Of a stretch of 64,000 nucleotides of DNA, positions 23,663 to 36,500 are shown piece after piece. The position numbers were made by a program, and so were the translations under genes. The DNA comes from Owenia fusiformis (lineage: Eukaryota > Annelida > Polychaeta > Sabellida > Oweniidae): positions 2,330,001 to 2,394,000 of the forward strand of contig CAIIXF020000002.1 in the NCBI GenBank assembly GCA_903813345.2, in the 5' to 3' direction. Numbering within the stretch: the first letter of the stretch is position 1; each line of letters opens with the position of its first letter. The notes below the pieces were generated by a model, which was not told the origin of the DNA, did not search any database, and saw only the letters and a program-made list of their open reading frames with translations.

Positions 23663-24519
23663 TACATCATCTTGAACATTGTGCATATATAGGGATGTAG
23701 CCAGGAACTAATATAGGTGAGGCATACTTAACAGGTGAGGCAAATCCAAATAGGCGAGGCTTTATATAGGTCAGGAAAATGTAAATAGAAGAGACAAATT
23801 TAAAAAGGTAGGCACATTTATATAGGTGATGAAAATCTTAATGTGTGAAGCAAAATTTGACTTTAAATTGATATGATATTATCATAAGACTTTTTAAAGT
23901 TTAAATTGAAACAAATATCCATGTACTCTTAATCAGTTTATATTTCCCAATAATACTTGTGATGAGGCAATTGCCTCAAATGCCTCATGACTGGCTACGC
24001 CTTTGGTATATAATGCTCAATATAATACTACATTTTTAATTCCCTATAACAGTGTCAAATAAATTAAACTAGCCTTAGGCCTACACAATAACATGTAGAA
24101 TTTGACATTCAGCCACAGAATTGGTCATTCATTTTTAGGAATAATGAGTAGTCTAAGTTAGAGTAAAATTCACCAGAGTAATGAGCAAAGTGTTAATGCT
24201 AAATCCATTTTATACAGACTGGTGAATCATACAAGTAGATAATTACTGTAAATTACATTGAATTTTGCGGCATCCTGAACTTGCAATGCTACTCTCAAGT
24301 GTGAATACGCAAATTCAAGATGTTTGTGAATTTAATGTGTTTTACAGTTAACAATTTCCAATTCATTATTGCAATTAAACTTTTTGGCTTTCTTCAAAAA
24401 TTGAAAAATGCTTAAAATGAATGTGTAGTTCAATTCGTTATTGATCTGACAAAATAATGCCTGACATCAAATTTGACATCACATTATTGACACCTGGGCC
24501 AGGGTACAAAACCTCCACG
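23663..24519. other. Intergenic, no gene seen
   Basis: A short degenerate stretch of AGGTGAGGCAAAT-like motifs occurs at about 23715-23860. Nothing else is recognisable. Confidence 0.35.
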
Positions 24520-24689
24520 TTAAAGGCCCTGTGCAGTTAAATACTTTTTTATGATTCAATACTATGTTTGTGACTAGTTCTTAAAAGGCTGAATTTTGAA
24601 AACAAGTTGTTACATATTTGTTTCAAAAATATTTGAATTTATTCCAATTTGTATGAGCTATTTTGTTTGAATTATTTACGGGCCTTTAA
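24520..24689. mobile_element. Small TTAA-flanked MITE (170 bp)
   Basis: It starts TTAAAGGCCCTG and ends ACGGGCCTTTAA, giving TTAA on both sides and the inverted repeat AGGCCC. It shares its terminal style with element B. Related ends occur at 26355 (single) and 35379-35453 (short pair). Confidence 0.65.
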
Positions 24690-25720
24690 ATGTATTAAAT
24701 GAAGGCTTCCTCTCTCACCACATATTTTAACTACATGTATATGAATATAATCTGTGCATTGGTCCACCCAGTATTAAGACAACTGGGTGATCAATAAAAA
24801 TAGCATGCCACCTTGTCAAAAACCTGTTTGCTCTCTGCTTTGAGGGTGAAACATTGGGATATTTTGACCGAAATTTAGGTTTTAACAGTTTGTTACATGT
24901 TCAGAAAAAACGTGAGGGGGCCATCTATTTGACTAAAATACTTGTTTAATGTACATAATCAACCAAATCTATCCTTTAATAAAAATAGAATAAAGCTAAC
25001 CTAATATTTAGTTTAATATAATTAAAGGCAAAATCAGATCTAGTGAGTAACCTTTACAAAATGTCTCAATCTTAGAATATTTTGGATTCATCACATTATT
25101 TGACATAATGTTTTTTCCATAAATACCAAAAGTTCAATTACACAAAATGTATTAATTTTTTGATAAATGTGGATATCCACTTTATTATTCTGCAAATGAA
25201 CACATTTTTGGGCTTGACATCTTTAATCATTTCAACATTTGATACATCTTTGAAATGGTGTAAAGAATACATTGGTAGGTCAATTGTACTTGTTGCTTGC
25301 AACTTTAATTTTGCGAAACTACATATCTCTAATTCTGCCTTCAATTTACAATGTGATATATGGGCTTGACTTAACCATATCTGGGCTTGACTTAATTATA
25401 TAGCAGGGAAACCCATATTTTACCAAAACATTGATTCTTTTTCATAACTTTAGCATTTTTTGCTCAGTTCATGCTCTTATTATAAAAAATTAATGATTCA
25501 AAAATATATTTATTACTTTGAGTAATAATCATTATTTTTCATGTGATATTTATGGGGTAGAATTTCTCCATACAAATGTAACACTCAGTACTGTTTCAAT
25601 CCATAGAGCACCACGTATATGTCATTTCTGTTTTCATTATAACAAGAACAATTCTAAACATGATATTTACTTTCGGTAATAATCATTATCTGCCAAGTAA
25701 TATTCAGGGATAGACTTTAT
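24690..25720. other. Intergenic, no gene seen
   Basis: The sequence is AT-rich. Overlapping small frames at 25138-25369 on both strands have no recognisable content. Confidence 0.35.
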
Positions 25721-25932
25721 CACTCTACTATACCTTGCATTTGGTGTTCATAAGCAACCCATTTGGCTTATTAGTAATGATTATGTTATTTGTTTTTATG
25801 TGTATGTTCCTTATGAATGGTTTATTGGATGACTGTTAGGTAGTAATAAGGTACTTTCAAAAATATATTAAACAATACAATTAGACAAACAGAGTATCTT
25901 ATGTATTTCTAGAGGTTAGGTATAGTAGAGTG
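25721..25932. mobile_element. MITE family H (copy 1)
   Basis: It is bounded by CACTCTACTATACC and GGTATAGTAGAGTG. It matches 56857-57070 in inverted orientation over its full length (shared GCTTATTAGTAATGATTATG and AAGGTACTTTCAAAAATAT). Flanks TTTAT and TCTAT may be a 5-bp target duplication with one change. Confidence 0.8.
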
Positions 25933-26932
25933 TCTATCAAACCTTAATTCAAAACATATAACATTTGAGACAAATAATTATAATTTGTGATGATATTCAT
26001 AGGCTAGGATTTGGACTCATTTACTTTTTAAAAAATACAAATAAAATACACAATATTGTTCCAATTCAGAGCACCAAAAAAATTCATTTCATGCTTTCAT
26101 TATAATTCAATATTACATTGGAGTAAATAGTCATTATTTGTTATGTGATATTTATGGGTTATGACCTAGACTCATTTACATTTTTCTTTTAAACTTTACA
26201 AATTATGAATTCAATGCTCAATACTGTTTCAATCCACAGAGCACCATGCAAATATTATTTCATGCTTTTTTGTTACTACAGTAGTGGTATGAATTATAGT
26301 CATGGAGTTAGATGTCGTTGATTTTTACACTGTCTAGTGTCTATGTGTCTCGTTTAAAGGCCCTGTGTAAATTTTACACCAAAGTCTTTATTAGTCTTCA
26401 CTTGATTCCAAGTTGTACCTTCTGACAACTAAAAATCGAAGCCCCGAGTGAAATTATTTAGAGTAGTATTTTAATCGTATTTTACACTCTCATTTTTTTG
26501 CTGCTTTTGTTTTCAATTTGATTTGTGGAATCGTTTAGGTAATATTTAGGTTGGGAGCAAAATATCAATGTTATTTTCTCTCACAAAATTAATTTAATAA
26601 TTTAACAAAGGTTCAAACCCCACCAAACCCATTCATTAAATAATAAATAATATTAAACACTGAAATTCTACAATAATTGTACAATATGCAGTATGTTTAC
26701 AGCAACAAAATCATGAAATTGTGACTAATGAAATGAGTTTTGTTAATATTAAACCTAACAGTCCCAGGGTTCATGGCTTGGGTTGAAAACAGGATTGTGA
26801 CAATTTAACATAATGACATTCAGGCGATTGCCCAATAGGCAATAAGTATGTTTAAGTTGCCCAATAGTGAGAAGAGATCGCCATTTGGCATTCTGCAGTT
26901 ATGAGTTTTAAACCTACACAGTCTCTGAGCAG
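25933..26932. other. Intergenic, no gene seen
   Basis: AT-rich sequence with a solitary TTTAAAGGCCCTGTG motif at 26355 that resembles a TTAA-element end. No coding signal was seen. Confidence 0.35.
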
Positions 26933-27340
26933 ATGGATACATTCAATCAATCTCCTCCAATCCATTTTATGAGTTTAACTGTCACTGCTGGTTTTAGTAC
27001 CAAATGGTCGTTCCCTCAGATGGATACATTCAATCAATCTCCTCCAATCCATTTTATGAGTTTAACTGTCACTGCTGGTTTTAGTACCAAATGGTCGTTC
27101 CCTCAGATGGATACATTCAATCAATCTCCTCCAATCCATTTTATGAGTTTAACTGTCACTGCTGGTTTTAGTATGTATCCATAATGGATACATTCAATCA
27201 CTCTACTCCAATCCATTTTATGAGTTTAACTGTCACTGCTGGTTTTAGTATGTATCCATAATGGATACATTCAATCACTCTACTCCAATCCATTTTATGA
27301 GTTTAACTGTCACTGCTGGTTTTAGTATCAAATGGTTGTT
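26933..27340 (+). repeat. Minisatellite, five units of 87 or 77 bp
   Basis: ATGGATACATTCAATCA starts at 26933, 27020, 27107, 27184 and 27261. The 87-bp period keeps one frame open for 83 codons, but with identical repeats and no other support I do not call a gene. Confidence 0.9.
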
Positions 27341-27510
27341 TCCTCAATATTACAGGGTTTAATGTATTTATAAATAATCTGACATGTTGTCTGTCAGTAT
27401 TATCGTTAAGATGAAACTTTTCCCATATTATGTTAAATAAAATATAATGATTAATTAAAAATATATATTTTCCATTCCAGATCTTTTGTAACACAAATCA
27501 ATAAGGCCTA

Positions 27511-30500
27511 TTAATGTGTTTTCAGTTTTGTCACATTTTTCAATATTTTCTCGATTGGTATTTTTTGAGTGGCCGATTGAACTGTATTGCTTGTGTTACG
27601 GATTATTCTAGCGGCATGGTCAGCTATTGAGCTTAATGTTGTGGTGTCGTAATTTTCGAGATCAGAGTCTCCATTTGGGGTGAAAAGTCTTTGTATAGCA
27701 TCTTGTAGTCCTATTATGGTCCTGTAAAGAAAAAAACGTGGAGTTTAAGAAATATGGTGGTTAAGGAAAGAGAGTGGCCGTTATGAGAATTTTGTGCAAA
27801 AAACATGGTGATACAGGGTTGCCATGGTAATAAAAAGTAATAATAACAATGTCTGACAGCTAGTTACAGGATAATATACCTGAAGATCACCCATATTAGG
27901 GTTCTTTTTAAATGTAATGCTAGGCATATGATTATGTAAAACTTGAATAAAAATGTGATACACAAGATTATCTAATGACACAATAAAAACATCAAAAAGA
28001 GTGATTAAATTAGAAAAAGTCATTCATGGTATTTAACAGACAAAAAATTATTTAGAGTATAAAGATAATACAATAACAAGGCATATAAACATATAAAATG
28101 TCACTACCTGCCATTTGTTACAGATGCTAACAGGCGAATGATGACTGTGAGGCACTGACCACCTAACACCCTCCATAAAGTTGGAGACTATAACAATATG
28201 TCACCACTTTTGGTTGTGACATAATGGCTATAATAAAATGTAAACTCACCCAACAATTCCTATGACTATAATACATACATCTAGTGTCCAACTCCACTTG
28301 GTCAATGCCCTGCAATACAAATGTAGAAAGTAAATAGAAACTGTGGCACTGATGGAGCCACTTGGTGAAATAAGGCATAAAGTGGTACACAATTATAAAT
28401 ATGTTTTACATGTAAGTGATGGCCAACATATAATGGCAATATGGCGGTTGGTGGCCGAAAATGTAGTGGATTTACCTCAATAAAGTTTATACTATAAAAA
28501 AAGATAAATATCACACTTTTCATCGAAATATTCAAAATGGCCACTTAAAGCAACATTGTATTTGATTAAGATATCATAGATTTTAAAGGACGATTCTCAG
28601 TTTGGAGAACGAAGTTCATCAATCTAAATTAGCATTATCCCTACTTCGGACAAATTTGATTTTTTTACATAATATAGATTTGAATGTCTTCTTTTGAATA
28701 GTCATAATTTAATTTGGATAATATTTCTAGATTTTTAGCAAAAATATTAGCGCAGTACACTGATGAACTTCTTTCCCCAAATTGAGACTTGTATTTGATT
28801 GAATCGGTCTAATTGAGCGTTATCCCTGCTTCAGACCAATTTGTTATTTTTACATCTTGTAGATTTAAATGTCCTCTTTTGAATATTCATAGTTTAATTT
28901 GGGTAATTTTCCTAAATTTTTTATGAAAAAATTATTAGCCCAGGAGACTGTTCTCCAAACCGAGAATCGTCCTTTGACAATAAATTGATATTAAGCACAA
29001 GTTATGGGTGTTAAATTCAGAAATAACTGTTGTACAACGTGGTCACGCTCTTGTACAAAACCGGTCCATTATCAGTAGCTGCATATAGCAAGTGTGTCTT
29101 AAGAAAACTCACCCTTGGAATATTTTTAAATGGAAGATCCCTGGTAATATGAAGGCCAGCAGGGTACAGCAACCAGCCCCGACTAAAGCCATCAAGTTGG
29201 CGAAATTAGGAACAAGAAGAACGATTATCCCTGTCAATGACACGATACTGAACCTTAGGATATTCTACAAAAACAAAAACATGTTTTTATGGTATTAAAA
29301 AATGCTACAGACATTTAATGTTGAAGCTGAATTAATGAGAGCATTTAATGTTGGCAATTTACCCTGACTCAATGTATTCATTTTGCATCTCAATGCAACA
29401 AAGTTATGTTATGGTATTAGTACATGTACACTTATATGAGGTACACTTATACACTAGCACACTTATTTGAGGTGCGTAGCTGCAAGCAACTAGTGATTCT
29501 CTCATGTTGGAATTAAAATTGTCAATAATTTTGCTTGTTTTTAAATTATTTTGCCTATTGTTTTTAATTATTTTGCCTATTGTTTTTAATTAGTTTGCCT
29601 ATTGTTTTTTATAATTTTGCCTGTTATTTTTAATAATTCTACCTGTTATTTTTTAAATTTTCCCTGTTGTCTGAAATTCTTAAAATAGTCCCTGAAAACA
29701 TTCAGGTGTAGATAAGTTAGATAATATACTTTACAATTGGCATATCAATTTCAGATAATTCTTTATCCCATGTACAGATGTAAACCCAGCTATTTCCTTA
29801 GAATTACTGACAACAGGCAAAGTTATAGGAAATTATAAACTGAAAAATGAACCGAAAACGGTTGCAAAATTCCTTAAAACATCAGAAGATTTAATGGCTT
29901 GTAAAATATCAATTTCCCACAATGTACAAAACTATATCTAATACTCACCCCTTTCCACAAATTTTCTTTTGGATTTGATATAATCTTACTCTCCAGTATG
30001 TTAATGACTGGGAACATCATTACTGAAAACAGAATGTTAAGCATCAGTAAAAACATGCAATTTGCATCAGGGGTAGGGTGGAATAAAGAGGTAATGATAG
30101 CTTAATAGGGTAAATTCAAGGACAGGGAGGCAATGGACTCAACACAGAATGATTAGGAATTATGGACGAATAAAATTGCCGCCAATGTCTCGCAGCGTTG
30201 GCAATTATTTAGTTGTTTATAGGGTGTCTCAAAAAAATGTACCCAAAAATTTATCAACACCATAGACAAACCAATCAATATTTTCAGACATTTTTTGCAT
30301 GGTCTTGTAGATAAAAGATGAAACTTTTTTCCCCTATATACAGTTTTTAATTCATTTTTGCCTTTTTGATACTTTAACCTGTTACCTTTTACACCACATA
30401 TTCAATGTAACCTCATATTTCGATGACAGTCTGCATCCTTACTACTACATTGTTCATCACAGTTGATATTTTTGGTGGAATGTTTTGATTTCTGCTTGTC

Positions 30501-33500
30501 TTAAGTTGTTCTAGGTCTCTTAGCTTGGTTTTAGCATAAAAATAGTCCTTCAAATAGCCTCAGAGAAAAAAAAGTATGGGCCGTCAAATATGGTGAACAG
30601 GGATAATTATTATCAAATGTGATGAACAATGTAGCAGTAAGGATCCAAGCTGTCATCGAAATATGAGGTTTCATCGATTATGTGCTGTAAAAGGTAAAGG
30701 GTTAAAGCATCAAAAAGACAAGACTGAAATAAAAATGGTGTATTTGGGAGAAAACTTTCATGTTTTGGCTACATGACCATGCAAAAAATGTCTGAAAATA
30801 TTGATTGGTTTATCTGTGCTCTTTATATACTATTGGGTACATCTTTTGAGACACCCTGTAAATGTATTACTGGAGTAAATTATTGTCTATGATTATTAAA
30901 AAAAGGAATAATAAGCTAACAAGCTGCATTGGAAATAATGTTATAAAATTTAATTCATAATGTACTATGGTTTATAAAGTGAACAGGGTCATAATTTGAA
31001 GCATGGAATAGACTGATTAAAAGTAATATCAGCAGGGAAGTAGACATGACTGGAACATTTAATTGTATAACAAGGTCTATTAATATTACAAAATGTAACC
31101 ATCTGGTTGCAATCACAAATGTGTAACGATAGTTACAGAATCCAAACACTGACACAAACCAAAGCAAATCAAGGAGGATTGGCAGCCATTATTCAAACTC
31201 CATCTTCCGTTGCCTGGCATTAAACAATTTAGTAATAGTATTTCTATAAGGTTCATCTTTGACCAAGGATCTTGTTGAAAGTTGGACATTAGGTGTATTA
31301 TAGTAAACTCTAATGGCAGTGCTAGTCTTTAATGTATGGATTATATTATTACAAAATTGGTCAATGCCATGCAATTATTTTGAATAATAGCTGCCAATCC
31401 TCCTTAGGTGCAAATCCAGTCCAATGGTCCAGACTGCAAAGAATTAACAATAACATGAAATGAACCAAGTTAGTTCTTACCTGGGTATGTGAAGAAGAGA
31501 GCGAGACAAAGGCATGACTTCACCATCAAGGCAAAGTCCAGTGATTCTCCTTTTGGAAGATTTAACGTGATAATTGCATCAGTTTCTGGACCAAACGACT
31601 AAAATATCAAAAGAACTAATTTACGTAAAATAATTTATATGATCTACATGTATATAACATTTAGAAAAAAAAAATTACTGATGTTAACTAATTTACAAGA
31701 AATTTAATGACTAAAAAATGTATTTCGTGTTTGAATACGAAAATGAAAAAAAATTCACATGTGAGATCGACAATGTACTTTTTCATTTACTAGGCCTATT
31801 CCTATGATGAACTCACCAGATAGCCTGACACACCAAATGATATATACAGAGCAGTTACAATAACTAATGTTATTTTGAATAATCTGTAAATATAAAATAT
31901 ATAATATGAGGTTATATAATGGTTCTTTCTGTATATCGTGTTTATACTCGAGTGAGTATATGATATATTCACAAGTGAGCGTAGCGAACGAGTGAATATA
32001 TTATATTTTCACGAGAGTATAAAATGCACGATATACAGAATGAACCATTGATTCGAACACAATCATAACAATTAAAAACCATAAAAATATCCCATAGCCA
32101 ACTACTGATGTTGATCTCGAACCATTTATGACGTGGCTTGATTCTAGCAAATCATGCCGGAACCATTTATGACGTCACTTGATTCTAGGAAATCATGAAA
32201 ATTTTCATGATTTTTTTATTCATTAGTTCCCAGAATGCACTTCTACAGTGGTATACGCTAGAGTGAACGGAGGAGTTGTATACGATGACGATATACCACT
32301 CTCCACTGTATATCGTTGTTATAGACCCATGTTATACAACTGTAAATGGACTTAGAGTGGTATAAAATACAGTATACATACATATGCACAATATACAAGT
32401 AATGCCAATATTATACAATATTCACAAATCTAAGTTTGAGTTTTATAGTACTGGGGTATGTATTGGAATGAATGTGTAATGAATGAAAAAATTGTCACAC
32501 GTTACACCATTTACATTTATTTCTCTACAATTTGAAACCAATATCTATATTTCTATAATTTCTTTAATTATAATTTCTATAATTTACTGTGTTAACATGC
32601 CTGTTTATTTTATTCGTTGCTATTTTCCATTCTATTTTGAATTTCATAACTTGATCTCATTGTGCCATTTTTCTTTGGAAGACAATAATAAAGTGAGAAT
32701 TTTATGACAAACGAAAAATTCTTTCTTTTTTTAAAACTTACGGTCGGAATCTGTGTCGAACTTCTTTAGCAACGGAAGACTCTAGAGACAATATCATACC
32801 TGCGCCCTAGTGAGGAAACAGAGAACCATCTTAGTAAATGTTTATGCGTCAATGTTTATGATGCTTTCATTTCATACTCATTTTATATGATCATAAGTAA
32901 ACATAAACAAGGCATTAACATGACAAAAAAGTCACCACCTAGTTGCTCACAATATTATTAGTTCAATCTTAAGTCAGATTTGAATTTCTGAGAACTTGTA
33001 GATGATTTTGAAAATTGGACAATTTGAAGAAAGATGAAAGAATACCTTTTTTTGACCCTGAGAAGGTCATTGAAGGTGAAATCTCAAATCTAAAGACAGA
33101 TTTGAATGTCTGAGAACTTACGGATGATTTTGAAAAAATGGTCAATTTGAAGCAAGATGAAAAAGTACCTTTTTGACCTTTTTTGAGAAGGTCAATGAAG
33201 GTCGAATCTCAAATCTATAGTCAGATTTGAACTTCTGATAACTTGTAGATAATTTTGAAAAAACATTTTTGTTACAGACACCAACCGCCGATGGCCGATC
33301 ACCAACCACCAATCGCCAACAGCCAGTTGCCAACCACCATCACAAAAAAAAACGGAGACCATAATAATATGTCACAATTTTTTGGTGGTGGCATAAAAAT
33401 GCTAACATTAGTGGCATTAGTGATGTCTCTTTGCTTGATAAGCATTTGTTTTGTACCAAGATGATGAAGTGTGGTGTAAACCACTTTTAGTATTATGATA

Positions 33501-36500
33501 ATGAGAATTTAATGAGAAATAAATTAGGTGATTACCTCATAACAATAAATGGCTATTGCAAGGAAGAATGGGAAGCTATTATAAATGAAATTTTAATAAG
33601 AAATAAATTAGGTGATTACCTCATAACAATAAATGGCTATTGCAAGGAAGAATGGGAAGCTATTATTAATAAGATTTTAATGAGAAATTAATTACGTGAT
33701 TACCTCATAACAATAAATGGCTATTGCAAGGAAGAATGGGAAGCCCTTGAGTGAGATCTCTTTCCTGTGTATACTAAAAAAGAAAAAACACAACAATCTT
33801 GAAATAATTCACACCATTTACAGCTACATATATGAATAAGTTTTGCTTCAAGACTGTGGACCCCTCCTATTTAGTATATCTAATTTACCAACACATGTGG
33901 GGTATGTAGTGTGAGGGGGGTATGTAGTGTGTGTGGGGTATATAGTGTGAGGGGGGTGTGTTGGGTGTGTGGGGAATATAGTGTGAAGGGGTATGTAGTG
34001 TGTGGGGGTATGTAGTGTGTGGGGGTATGTAGTGTGAGGGGTGTGTGTAGTGTGAGGGGGTATGTAGTGTGAGGGGTGTGTGTACTGTGAGGGGGTATGT
34101 AGTGTGTGGGGGTATGTAGTGTGTGGGGGTATGTAGTGTGAGGGGTGTGTGTAGTGTGAGGGGGTATGTAGTGTGAGGGGGGTATGTAGTGTGAGGGGGT
34201 GTGTAGTGTGAGGGGGTATGTAGTGTGAGGGGGTATGTAGTGTGAGGGGGGTATGTAGTGTGAGGGGGGGTATGTAGCGTGAGGGGGTATGTAGTGTGAG
34301 GGGGTATGTTAGTGTGAGGGGGTATGTAGTGTGAGGGGGATGTGTAGTGTGAGGGGGGGTGTGGGGGGGTGTAGTGTGAGGGGGTATGTAGTGTGAGGGG
34401 GTATGTAGTGTGAGGGGGTGTGTAGTGTGAGGGGGTATGTAGTGTGAGGGGGGGTCACAGGGGCTTGTAGCTAGACTAGTAGTACAAATTAATATGTCAC
34501 CACCTGGTATGTTACTGTAAATGGTTACAGAAGTGTAATGACTTGTTACAGATCCTTACTGAATGATGACTGTAAACTGCAAATCATACATAAGGTCACC
34601 ATCTTTATATGTCAGAATTACTTTTATTGGCGGTGACAATCTAATCAATGTTGATAGTTAATTTTTCTTTCAAATAACAACAACTTAGTTAATTTTTCTT
34701 TCAAATAATGACAACTTTTGGAATTTATTGTTCTTTTCATGAGAATAATTCTAATATATTTTTTTATCAAAGCAAATGATGTGTATGCCCAACCCAATTA
34801 AGCAAAATAAACTGAACTAAAATGAAATTAAAAAGTTCTTATTATTCAGCTTATTCTTTACTCATATAATAATATGGACACATTACAAGCTAACTCCAAC
34901 AGAGGAAAGGAAAGGGGATGGTGTTTAGATGCCAACAGTTCATTTCATTAGGGGAGGAGGGGAGGGGAAGGAAAGGCCTGGGGTAAATGAGAATTTCACT
35001 AATGTATGATTTTTCACTTTTTAAATGCTTGTTATAGGGGAGGGGAAAACAATAAAATTAATTAGTTTCCATATCAGTTGATATCTAGATACCATTGCTA
35101 AAGAAAAGAATTAGTAACTTATAAAAATCTTAAATAATATTAAATATGAGCCTAGGGGATAACATTTCTGGCCTAGACTGATGTAAGTCAAACCCCCGAT
35201 TGTTCAACAAATCAGTACCAGGGCTACCACTTCTACCACCACCCAGTTGCAGTCTGTCTATACTACGGTTTATAGCATACAGTGATTATGACTGTGTTAT
35301 GTAAATATGGAGTACTTCATTTGTTTATAATGACATTTATTTCAATATATTTTATGATTTAAATCTCATTAATTGCTTTAAAGGTCCTGTGTAAAGTTTT
35401 TGCAGGACTATAAAATAAGCCAAAATGATTTATACTTTATATGGGACCTTTAGGGCAATATAAAATATAATGAAATAAACATGTCATTATAAAAAAATAT
35501 GGGGGATTGATACAAATGTACAAGTAGCTACTTAAATAAACTTCAGAATTACAAGGGGGTAAGGGGGGTTCTGTAGTTTGGTTCAAAGATTTGGTGCACT
35601 ACTACATGACTACTAAAAAAAACTTACTTGCTGCTGTAAAAAAAATTAAAATAAGCGTGAAAATATTAAACATTAAATGGCAAAAATATACATATAAAGT
35701 GTTTTTAAAAAAGTATACATGCAAAGCTTATCTGTTGCTATCGATATACATATTTGGGTTCACATCTTATGATTGGACATGCTCGAGTTAACCTCTTGAC
35801 TACCCAGAGTGACAAAATAATCCATCACAACATTTTTCACTAAAATTGCTTTCATTTGAACAATTTACATTGAATTTACAAAAAATTGTTTTAAAATATC
35901 TAGAAATGATCCCTGCCATCTAATTTTACTAACATGAGCATCTCCTATTATTTTTAGTAAAATGTCAAATGCTGACAAAAATGAAAAATTCTCTGGTTTC
36001 AACAGATTTTAAAACCTGGGAATCAAGAGGTTAAGAAGCATTCAACAGCCAGGCCCAAGAGGGTTAATAAAAATAACATTCATTGACTCGGCATATTTCG
36101 GGTTAACTTTCAATGACTTGGTATGATAGGGTTAATTTTCACTCATTTGGCTCGTAAGTATAGATATAGCCAGGTATGAGGCAGATGAGGCAATTGAAAT
36201 ATTTTAATAATAAAAAATTTTCAATTGAAACTTAAGTTTTCAATTGAAAATTAAGTACTGTAATAATGATAGCATTATTTCGCTTTTGAACTCAAACTTG
36301 CCTTCGCAAAAAAACAAATAAAATTGCCTCGCCACAGTTTTAGATCCTGGCTACACCCCTGGTTACGGTGAATTTTCAAGGACTTGGTATGTTAGGGTTA
36401 ACATTAAATGACTGGGAATGCAACAGTTAACAAACATTCTACAACTAGGCATGATAGGGTTAACTTTCAATAACTTGGCATGTGGCATGTTAGGGTTAAT

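Noticed and set aside
26933-27184. 83-codon repetitive frame as a gene
   Set aside because: It is explained by an 87-bp minisatellite with a length divisible by three.
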